A DNA stretch of 6,872 bases from Dehalococcoidales bacterium (GTDB taxonomy: Bacteria > Chloroflexota > Dehalococcoidia > Dehalococcoidales > CSSed11-197). Below are positions 1 to 4,844 of this stretch, one piece after another; positions within the stretch are counted from its first letter, which is position 1, and every line of letters starts with the position of its first letter. The translations under genes were made by a program, and so were the position numbers. The notes below the pieces were generated by a model that was not told the DNA's origin, did no database searches, and saw only the letters and a program-made list of their open reading frames with translations. The stretch covers positions 1-6,872 of the forward strand of contig JAQWDO010000046.1 of NCBI GenBank assembly GCA_028705415.1, in the 5' to 3' direction.

Positions 1-110
1 ATCCCCATATCTCCAAGCCGATTTCTTAAACCACAACCTGCAGTTACTGCTATTACCTCAAGGGTTATGTTAGCCGGAGCCAGGGCAAGCGGGAAAGAAT
101 TATTTTTCAA
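1..110 (-). CDS. feoA: FeoA-domain protein, 5' part only (gene leaves the window at base 1)
   Basis: A reading frame on the minus strand starts at TTG 110-108 and stays open to base 1, giving 36 complete codons. It is preceded by AGGAG at 120-116 with 5 nt spacing, and an in-frame stop at 113-111 rules out a longer start. The TTG overlaps the TGA stop of the upstream regulator as TTGA (110-107), a translational-coupling junction. Residues 18-36 (LEVIAVTAGCGLRNRLGDM plus G) match the opening beta strand and the G-x-GLRxRLxxMG turn of FeoA, the small SH3-like cytosolic partner of the ferrous-iron transporter FeoB. The rest of the domain and any feoB lie outside the window. The family call rests on about 20 residues. 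The alternative is another SH3-like FeoA-type domain, such as one in a regulator. The gene partner, a DtxR-family regulator, fits iron uptake. Confidence 0.66.
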   Translation of the reverse strand, partial: MKNNSFPLALAPANITLEVIAVTAGCGLRNRLGDMG

Positions 111-628
111 TCAAGCTCCTTATTTCTGCTATTCTCCGTATCACCGGGCGCATTGCCGCACCTGGGTGAACAAACCGCCATATATTCAGGGTTCCTCTTC
201 CCATGGACTAAATAATAATTAAAGCCTTGCAGCCATAAGGGCTTGCCCTGGGGACATTCCATTACATATTCAATAAACTTGTCCAGCCTTTCCAGGCTCA
301 TTGAACTCAAGTAATGTTCCATTCGGCAAGCGTCTTCGGATGCAACCTCTTCCTTTACTGCCAGGATATCAATCAGAAAACGCTTGAGAGCCTGATGGCG
401 TTTGTAAACATCACGCGCAATCTTTCGCCCCTGTCCGGTTAGATGAATTTCCCCGTATTTTTCATGTTTTGCCAGCCCGTTTTCAACCAGCCTGGTTACA
501 GCCGAGGTAACGCTTGGCTTCTTCACCCCCATAGCCTGACTAATGCGGGTTACGGTGACTTTTTCTTCACCATCGGCAAGAAGCATGATTGCCTCCAGAT
601 AATCTTCAATGCTGGATGAATGGCGCAT
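107..628 (-). CDS. DtxR/MntR-family metal-dependent transcriptional repressor
   Basis: This is a 173-residue protein from ATG 628; TTG 634 would add two residues (MVMRHSS...). An AAGGTGG at 645-639 sits 10 nt from the ATG and 4 nt from the TTG, so the start is not settled. Counting from the TTG, residues 5-65 form the N-terminal winged helix-turn-helix (recognition helix around VKKPSVTSAVTRLVENGL), and 66-125 form the metal-binding dimerisation domain. By family alignment the likely metal ligands are D11, H80, C103, E106 and H107 (motif DACRMEH). D11 is the MntR-type residue, whereas C103 is the DtxR/IdeR-type residue. K84 and S99 stand where DtxR has E83 and H98, so the ancillary site looks altered. 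There is no C-terminal SH3 domain. Instead a tail of about 45 residues carries C127, C155 and C159. Its partner gene is feoA-like, so iron (or Mn) control is the likely job, with probable autoregulation through the dyad at 647-666. Confidence 0.9.
   Translation of the reverse strand: MRHSSSIEDYLEAIMLLADGEEKVTVTRISQAMGVKKPSVTSAVTRLVENGLAKHEKYGEIHLTGQGRKIARDVYKRHQALKRFLIDILAVKEEVASEDACRMEHYLSSMSLERLDKFIEYVMECPQGKPLWLQGFNYYLVHGKRNPEYMAVCSPRCGNAPGDTENSRNKELD
116..120 (-). promoter_or_regulatory. Ribosome binding site of the feoA-like gene
   Basis: AGGAG on the minus strand, 5 nt before TTG 110-108 and inside the last codons of the regulator gene. It is what makes the TTG start credible, because no ATG or GTG lies in this frame between the upstream in-frame stop at 113-111 and the FeoA-like residues. 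Confidence 0.6.
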
Positions 629-646
629 AACCAAAACACCACCTTT

Positions 647-666
647 TTGTTAGGCTGATCTAACAA
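647..666. promoter_or_regulatory. Candidate metal-regulator operator: perfect 7-bp dyad on the presumed start site
   Basis: TTGTTAG (647-653) and CTAACAA (660-666) are exact inverted repeats separated by 6 nt. The dyad touches the last base of the -10 hexamer and covers the predicted transcription start, a repressing position. The GTTAG...CTAAC core resembles the DtxR/IdeR box (consensus TTAGGTTAGSCTAACCTAA, established for actinobacteria), with about 11 of 19 positions agreeing when aligned from 650. Binding of this regulator here is inferred. Confidence 0.6.
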
Positions 667-694
667 TTATGGTTCAAATCACCAGATGTGTCAA
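666..694 (-). promoter_or_regulatory. Sigma70-type promoter of the regulator-feoA operon
   Basis: On the minus strand, TTGACA (694-689) is a perfect -35. It is followed after exactly 17 bp by CATAAT (671-666), which matches the -10 consensus at five of six bases. An A/T-rich stretch lies directly upstream (about 700-710), as in an UP element. Transcription would begin near 659, leaving a leader of about 30 nt before ATG 628. This is the best-formed promoter in the window. Confidence 0.72.
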
Positions 695-721
695 GATCTT
701 TAAATAAAACGGCAGCCGGCC

Positions 722-735
722 TGTTAGCTAAAACA
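722..735. promoter_or_regulatory. Second TGTTAG half-site with TTAGCTAA palindrome upstream of usp
   Basis: TGTTAGCTAAAACA contains the same TGTTAG arm as the 647-666 dyad, and a perfect 8-bp palindrome TTAGCTAA (724-731). It lies where the -35 of the usp promoter would be. It could be a weaker site for the same regulator or a chance match. The second arm is imperfect (CTAAAACA rather than CTAACA). Confidence 0.32.
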
Positions 736-742
736 TTTGCCT

Positions 743-751
743 TGTTATGAT
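743..751 (+). promoter_or_regulatory. Extended -10 promoter element of usp
   Basis: TGTTATGAT is a TGn extended -10 followed by TATGAT (746-751), one mismatch from TATAAT. No good -35 is seen at the right distance (TTAGCT at 724-729 is weak), which is common for extended -10 promoters. Transcription would start near 758, about 30 nt before the chosen ATG at 789. This argues against the upstream ATG at 747, which would lie inside the promoter. Confidence 0.45.
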
Positions 752-776
752 AGAATTATATTACCGTTCTATTTAC

Positions 777-782
777 AGGAGG
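777..782 (+). promoter_or_regulatory. Ribosome binding site of usp, which decides the start codon
   Basis: AGGAGG ends 6 nt before ATG 789. The protein starting there (MYKNMLVPLDGS) is the normal N terminus of the family. The in-frame ATG at 747 would place 14 extra residues before it with no such site. Confidence 0.85.
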
Positions 783-788
783 AATTCA

Positions 789-1235
789 ATGTATAAGAAT
801 ATGCTCGTGCCGCTTGATGGCTCGGAATTGTCCGAAACCAGCCTGAACCATGTAATCAGCATAACGGAATGCAGCAACCCTCCTGCAGTGGTGTTACTGC
901 GAGCGAGAGAACCTCTGGATAGCGGTGTCCGTCAGCGCCTTAGCAATGATCTGGCACGCCAGCTTGACGAAGCTTACCAGGAAGAGATGCAACAATACCT
1001 GGAAAAAGTAGCCGGCTTCCTTGCAGAAAAAGGCATTACTGCCACAACCGTAGCCGCAACCGGTTCACCGGCTGAAGCAATTCTGGATTATGCCAGGGAT
1101 AATGATATAGATATCATTGTGATGAGCAGTCACGGACGCACCGGCATTGCCCGCTGGGCTTTCGGGAGCGTAACAGAAAAGGTGCTTAAAGAATCAGCCG
1201 TTCCGGTACTGGTTATTCCCCATAAGATAAGATAG
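789..1235 (+). CDS. Universal stress protein, UspA family
   Basis: This is a single-domain Usp of 148 residues, the usual length, with an alpha/beta Rossmann-like fold expected in the cytoplasm. The first strand is NMLVPLDGSELS (D10 is the conserved nucleotide-pocket aspartate). A long helix of about residues 50-80 follows, and strand four is IDIIVMSSHGR. The ATP-binding loop G-x2-G-x9-G-S/T appears as S113-x2-G116-x9-G126-S127, so only the first glycine is replaced by serine; ATP binding is therefore plausible. The C terminus VPVLVIP is typical. The precise role of such proteins (stress survival, nucleotide-dependent switching) varies, and no substrate can be inferred. It is divergent from the metal regulator and shares the 160-bp control region 629-788 with it, so co-control with iron or redox status is possible. 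It converges on the GYD gene, 24 bp away. Confidence 0.93.
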   Translation: MYKNMLVPLDGSELSETSLNHVISITECSNPPAVVLLRAREPLDSGVRQRLSNDLARQLDEAYQEEMQQYLEKVAGFLAEKGITATTVAATGSPAEAILDYARDNDIDIIVMSSHGRTGIARWAFGSVTEKVLKESAVPVLVIPHKIR

Positions 1236-1259
1236 GCAGTAGTTCAATACCCGGCCAGG

Positions 1260-1568
1260 CTACCAGTCCGGTTGATCGCTCTTTCTCAGCGTCTGCACCA
1301 GGTTTTCCAGAGGAATGGCGGCCAGCGTGGTCGGATTAACTGTGCCGGTAGCAGAAAGCTTGATGGCGATTTTTGCCGCGACTTCATCCGAAGGGGCTTC
1401 AATTATATTGATAAAGTCATACTGCCCCAAAAGTGCATACTGGGTGACGATTTTGCCTCCCAGCAGTTCAATTTCCTTATCCAGCTCTTCTTTTATCCAG
1501 TCCGGATTCTCGTTAAAGTTTTTACGCCCTTTATCTGTAAGCACTACCAGTTGAAGATAACGTGCCAT
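1260..1568 (-). CDS. GYD-domain protein
   Basis: This is a 102-residue cytosolic protein. The pattern matches the GYD family: MARYLQLVVLTDKGRKNF at the N terminus, LLGGKIVTQYALLGQYDFI at about residues 36-53 (G48-Q-Y-D is the family's signature position), then a helix of alternating A and K residues and a T-x-x-A-I-P-L-E end. The family is expected to form a ferredoxin-like alpha/beta dimer. Its biochemical function is not established. The start is firm: AAGGAGG (1580-1574) lies 5 nt before ATG 1568. It is transcribed alone on the minus strand, divergent from the small Cys protein gene and convergent with usp. I see no obvious terminator in the 24-bp gap to usp. Confidence 0.88.
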   Translation of the reverse strand: MARYLQLVVLTDKGRKNFNENPDWIKEELDKEIELLGGKIVTQYALLGQYDFINIIEAPSDEVAAKIAIKLSATGTVNPTTLAAIPLENLVQTLRKSDQPDW

Positions 1569-1603
1569 ATCAACCTCCTTGCCGATTTATTACGGCTAAT
1601 TAA

Positions 1604-1609
1604 ATCATA
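1604..1609 (-). promoter_or_regulatory. Possible -10 element of the GYD gene
   Basis: TATGAT on the minus strand, about 36 nt before ATG 1568. No convincing -35 hexamer lies 16-18 bp upstream, so this is tentative. Confidence 0.27.
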
Positions 1610-1649
1610 ACTACACCAACAAAACAAGCATTACAATTGTGTTTTCAGG

Positions 1650-1655
1650 TATAAT
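1650..1655 (+). promoter_or_regulatory. Possible -10 element of the small Cys protein-livG transcript
   Basis: A perfect TATAAT, 37 nt before ATG 1693, gives a leader of about 30 nt. The -35 region is poor (AGCATT at 17 bp). It is the only good -10 in the 124-bp divergent gap 1569-1692 for this direction. The gap also holds an 8-bp palindrome, ACAATTGT (1633-1640), of unknown meaning. Confidence 0.42.
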
Positions 1656-1692
1656 AATGATAGGATGTTTTGAACTTGTCTGAGAGGTTTCA

Positions 1693-1953
1693 ATGGTCGA
1701 CTGGCAACTTACCGCTACAACCATATACTGCGATACTGTACAGGATGAGGTTACCATTTTCGTCTACAGGGATGGTTCCCTTGGATGTACGGGATTTGGT
1801 CATAATGGGGAAAAGGGAAATCAAAACGCCAGAAAGCCGGATGCTGCCTGCCCAGAATCTACGATAAAACCAGGATGTGTCGGCCTTCCCTGTAAACATA
1901 CAACCGAGTACCGGAACAGACTTTTAGCAGAAGAGAATAATCAGGATGGATAA
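1693..1953 (+). CDS. Small cysteine-rich conserved-type protein, coupled to livG
   Basis: This is an 86-residue soluble protein with no signal peptide or membrane segment. GAGAGG (1682-1687) lies 5 nt before ATG 1693, and the gene overlaps livG by 8 bp, so it reads as a real, translationally coupled gene. Residues 1-35 look like a small beta unit (DWQLTATTIYCDTVQDEV, then TIFVYRDGSLGCTGF). Five cysteines occur: C13, C32, C53, C62 and C67, with the C-terminal block GCVGLPCKHTTEYRNRLLAEE. C13, C32, C62 and C67 could form a metal or Fe-S site; this is inference. I recall similar short proteins in Dehalococcoidia-like genomes, but cannot name a family or function. Position before an ABC ATPase suggests a link to the importer. 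Overlapping frames (minus 1690-1899 and plus 1670-1867) lack this start signal and coupling. Confidence 0.68.
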   Translation: MVDWQLTATTIYCDTVQDEVTIFVYRDGSLGCTGFGHNGEKGNQNARKPDAACPESTIKPGCVGLPCKHTTEYRNRLLAEENNQDG

Positions 1954-2758
1954 ACCGGTAATTCTGGATATTGACGATATACACCTTTCATTCGGTGGCG
2001 TCCAGGCACTAAAAGGAGTAAGCGCCCAGGTAAAAGAAAATGAAATCCTCGCCATAATCGGGCCAAATGGCGCCGGAAAAACCTGCCTTCTCAACTGCAT
2101 CAACGGTTTCTATAAACCCCAGAAAGGCCGTATCACCTTCAAAAACAAAAACATTACCGGGATACGTCCCGACCTTGCAGCCAAATTGGGGCTTGCACGG
2201 ACCTTTCAAAATATAGAACTCTACGCTGGCCTCACTGCTCTGGAAAACATAATGGCTGCCAGACATGTACACATGAAGCAAAACATGCTCTCTTCTGCCA
2301 TGTACTTTGGGCCAGCACACAAGGAAGAGATCGAGCACCGCCGTTTAGCTGAAGATATCATAGACTTTCTGGAAATTGAGCCTATTCGCAAAAGCGTTGT
2401 TGGTTCCTTGCCCTATGGCATGCGAAAAAGAGTTGAACTCGGCAGAGCCCTGGCGCTGGAACCCAGTGTCCTGCTGCTGGACGAACCGATGGCCGGGATG
2501 AACCTTGAAGAAAAAGAAGATATAGCTCGTTTTATAATAGACATTTTCGAAGGCCAGGGGCAGACTTATCCGAACACTCCCGTACTCAGAGACGGCATCA
2601 GGAGCATTATTCTCATAGAACACGACATGGGAGTGGTTATGGATATAGCTGACCACATTATTGTGCTCGATTTCGGTAAGAAAATAGCAGAAGGAACCCC
2701 CGAAGAGATCCGCACAAATCCCGAGGTCATTGCCGCCTATCTGGGCAAGGAGGATTAA
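1946..2758 (+). CDS. livG: LivG-type ABC transporter ATP-binding protein
   Basis: This 270-residue cytoplasmic ATPase belongs to the branched-chain amino-acid (HAAT) importer family and pairs with a LivF-type ATPase to drive import. Motifs seen are Walker A GPNGAGKT (39-46), Q-loop Q88 in ARTFQN, a signature region LPYGMRKRVELGRAL (155-169, in place of LSGGQ, as LivG proteins often have), Walker B VLLLDEP (D179, E180), and switch histidine H226 in LIEHDMGVVMDIAD. The C terminus TPEEIRTNPEVIAAYLG is the LivG ending. An extra segment of about 15 residues (about 204-218, GQGQTYPNTPVLRDG) sits between Walker B and the H-loop. ATG 1946 overlaps the preceding gene by 8 bp. A weak AGAAGAG (1929-1935) is its only ribosome site, so coupling is likely. 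Unusually it lies on the strand opposite livF, livK and livM, and its stop is 11 bp from the ligase stop. The substrate is not shown by the sequence. Confidence 0.95.
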   Translation: MDKPVILDIDDIHLSFGGVQALKGVSAQVKENEILAIIGPNGAGKTCLLNCINGFYKPQKGRITFKNKNITGIRPDLAAKLGLARTFQNIELYAGLTALENIMAARHVHMKQNMLSSAMYFGPAHKEEIEHRRLAEDIIDFLEIEPIRKSVVGSLPYGMRKRVELGRALALEPSVLLLDEPMAGMNLEEKEDIARFIIDIFEGQGQTYPNTPVLRDGIRSIILIEHDMGVVMDIADHIIVLDFGKKIAEGTPEEIRTNPEVIAAYLGKED

Positions 2759-2769
2759 GCCTCTTCGCG

Positions 2770-4044
2770 CTATTCCCAGGTACGGGTATCTTCTATCCTG
2801 GGATATCCTGGTTTGAAATCTGCTTCCGGCACTGTACTGATACTATCCAGCTTTAAACGGCACCTGGCCTGAAATTCACTGGCGATCTGGCTCGTAATAG
2901 AGTATTCATCTGCTCCCGCTTTCGTACTAATGACCATCTCTGCCAGATCCCTTGCGCCAATACGGCTCACCCGCAGCTGGTAGTTGGTTATATCTTCGAA
3001 AGCTTTCATTACCCCTTCAACTTCTCGTCCCACTACAAACATTCCGCGAATCTTCACCGCATCACCCGCCCTGCCCAGGATACCTCTCAATCTCGGAGCG
3101 CTTCTCCCGCAGGGGCAATGAGAAGTATCCAGGCGCGAAAGGTCTCCAGTTCCAAATCTAACCAGTCCCCAGGTTTTATTGTGGACCGGGGTAACCACAA
3201 CCTCACCGACCTCACCAGCATCAACCGGCAAGCCATTGGCAGGATCAATAATTTCAACCACATAATCATCCATGAGATGAAAACCCTGTTTATGCTTGCA
3301 TTCGTAAGCTATTACCCCTCCAGGTTCGGTTACCGCATAACCCTGGTATGTATCAATTTTGTACTTGTTTTCAAAAATAGCACGTGCGGATGAAGCCAGC
3401 GGTTCACCGGTAAACCATGCCCGCTCTAATTTGTAATTTTTACGAAAGTCTTCCCCGGATTCTTCGGCTTTGTTTATAAGTGTCATTAAAAATGAAGGGG
3501 TACCCAGAAAACCGTTGACTTTCAAGTGCTTCATGGCTCGTAGCTGTATCTCGGTATTTCCTGCTCCAGTAACTACTACAGTAGCCCCGCAATTTCTAAG
3601 GCCTTCGTGCATTAGTAAACCGGCGGGAGAAAGATGATATGTAAAGCTGTTTAAAACGACATCACCGCGCCTGAAACCAGCCGCCCATAACGCCCGGCTG
3701 AACCATTCAACATGAGCAGGCTGCATCTCATATACAGGACCGGGTGAAATAAAAACACGCTCAACATCTGGAAGTGCAACAGTTTCCAGGCCACCAAAAG
3801 GTGGATTTTCTTCCTGGAGACGGATAATATCTTCCTTGCGAGTCACCGGGATGCGTGCCAGATCCTGCGCATTTTTGATATCATCAGCCGTGATTCCAGC
3901 TTCTTCAAATATTGCCCTTGCAGCTACAGAATAATCATAAATATGGCGCAGCTGCAGCCTGAGTTTGCCGTTGATAAAATTTTCTCGGGCTTCAGGTGAG
4001 ATTGTTTCCCACTCATCGTAATGTTCATCTCTTTTTACAGCCAT
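2770..4044 (-). CDS. Phenylacetate-CoA ligase-like (PaaK family) adenylate-forming protein
   Basis: This 424-residue cytosolic protein is in the usual PaaK size range. In the adenylate-forming superfamily such enzymes activate a carboxylate with ATP and join it to CoA. Seen motifs are GYAVTEPGG (235-243, the A5 T-E pair), RFGTGD (296-301, A7 with D301), and GRAGDAVKIRG (324-334, A8 hinge). C249, H256, C310 and C312 lie where some PaaK proteins bind a structural zinc. The Ser/Thr/Gly-rich ATP P-loop (A3, S-G-T-T-G-x-P) is absent. At that place (99-107) stands ISPGPVYEM. The end, PEADFKPGYPRIEDTRTWE, does not show a standard A10 G-K motif; K411 may be an equivalent. I recall SPGP-bearing PaaK relatives, so this may be a subfamily trait. 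ATG 4044 lies 10 bp inside livF, with AAGGCGG upstream. The substrate is unknown; organic or aromatic acid CoA ligation is inferred from its place in the importer operon. Confidence 0.88.
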   Translation of the reverse strand: MAVKRDEHYDEWETISPEARENFINGKLRLQLRHIYDYSVAARAIFEEAGITADDIKNAQDLARIPVTRKEDIIRLQEENPPFGGLETVALPDVERVFISPGPVYEMQPAHVEWFSRALWAAGFRRGDVVLNSFTYHLSPAGLLMHEGLRNCGATVVVTGAGNTEIQLRAMKHLKVNGFLGTPSFLMTLINKAEESGEDFRKNYKLERAWFTGEPLASSARAIFENKYKIDTYQGYAVTEPGGVIAYECKHKQGFHLMDDYVVEIIDPANGLPVDAGEVGEVVVTPVHNKTWGLVRFGTGDLSRLDTSHCPCGRSAPRLRGILGRAGDAVKIRGMFVVGREVEGVMKAFEDITNYQLRVSRIGARDLAEMVISTKAGADEYSITSQIASEFQARCRLKLDSISTVPEADFKPGYPRIEDTRTWE

Positions 4045-4826
4045 CTTTTCCGCCTTTTGTAATGCTTCAGCTCCCGGTAATTTTTCTTTGTACCGGCAGC
4101 CGAAAGCCCCATGTAAAATTCTTTTACGTCCTCGTTATTCTTTAGAAAATCTGCAGTTCCGTCAAGGACTATTCTGCCATTTTCCAGAACATATCCGTAA
4201 TCGGCAATATTGAGCGCTACCCGTACGTTTTGTTCAACAATCAAAACAGAGGTCTTCTGATCCTGGTTGAAACGTTTTATAATCTCGTAGATTTCCTCAA
4301 CCAGCATCGGCGCCAGGCCAAGCGAAGGTTCGTCAAGCATCATCATACGGGGGGCCGCCATCATCGCCCTGCCAATCACCACCATCTGCTGTTCACCACC
4401 GGAAAGGTAACCAGCAGTATTTTTTCTCAAGTCTCTCAGGCGCGGAAAGTAGTGGTAAACCATCTCCATATCTTTCCTGACTTCGCCCCGATTACTTCGA
4501 TTGAATGCTCCAACCAGCAAGTTTTCCTCGGCCGTCAGGTGCCCGAATATGCGGCGCCCTTCCAGGGCTTGCACAATACCCAAACGGCCAATATCCTCGG
4601 CGCCCTTTTCATCAATACGAATATCATCCCAGTATATAGATCCGTCTGTCACCTTGCCTTCTTCAACATGAAGAAGCCCGGAAACAGCCTTGAGCGTGGT
4701 GCTTTTTCCGGCGCCATTTCCTCCCAGCAGGGTCACTATGGCGCCATCCGGCACGGTCATGGAAACACCGTGAATGACCCGTATGACATTCAAGTACGTT
4801 ACTTCTATGTTGTTCAGCTTAAGCAT
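4035..4826 (-). CDS. livF: LivF-type ABC transporter ATP-binding protein
   Basis: This 263-residue cytoplasmic ATPase is the second motor subunit of the HAAT importer. Motifs are Walker A GGNGAGKS (35-42), Q-loop Q86 in VQALEGRRIF (most LivF have VPEGR), ABC signature LSGGEQQ (141-147), and Walker B MMMLDEP (D165, E166) followed by SLGLAP (D-loop region). LIVEQN (195-200) has Q199 in place of the switch histidine, as usual for LivF. The normal LivF end (EFYMG, about residue 240) is followed by a basic tail of about 23 residues, TKKNYRELKHYKRRKRWL at the end. The coding of this tail carries the ribosome site and start of the ligase gene (10-bp overlap). An AGGGG lies about 5 nt before ATG 4826, and livK ends 18 bp upstream, so livK-livF-ligase look like one operon. 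Confidence 0.95.
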   Translation of the reverse strand: MLKLNNIEVTYLNVIRVIHGVSMTVPDGAIVTLLGGNGAGKSTTLKAVSGLLHVEEGKVTDGSIYWDDIRIDEKGAEDIGRLGIVQALEGRRIFGHLTAEENLLVGAFNRSNRGEVRKDMEMVYHYFPRLRDLRKNTAGYLSGGEQQMVVIGRAMMAAPRMMMLDEPSLGLAPMLVEEIYEIIKRFNQDQKTSVLIVEQNVRVALNIADYGYVLENGRIVLDGTADFLKNNEDVKEFYMGLSAAGTKKNYRELKHYKRRKRWL

Positions 4827-4844
4827 GGCACCCCTGGTAAAATA

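Noticed and set aside
747..788. Upstream ATG at 747 as the usp start (14 extra residues).
   Set aside because: It lies inside the extended -10 element, lacks a ribosome site, and the extra residues do not fit the family N terminus. AGGAGG at 777-782 points to ATG 789.
1272..1610. Plus-strand 112-codon frame through the GYD gene.
   Set aside because: It is a shadow of the GYD gene, which has a clear family match and AAGGAGG before its ATG.
1690..1899. Minus-strand 69-codon frame opposite the small Cys protein gene.
   Set aside because: No ribosome site or coupling was found, and the sequence has no family resemblance. The plus-strand frame has GAGAGG, ATG and an overlap with livG.
2774..2803. 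Inverted repeat TCCCAGG / CCTGGGA near the livG-ligase convergence, considered as a terminator.
   Set aside because: The 7-bp stem has a 16-nt loop, no T-run follows on either strand, and it lies within the ligase coding end. At best it is a weak structure.
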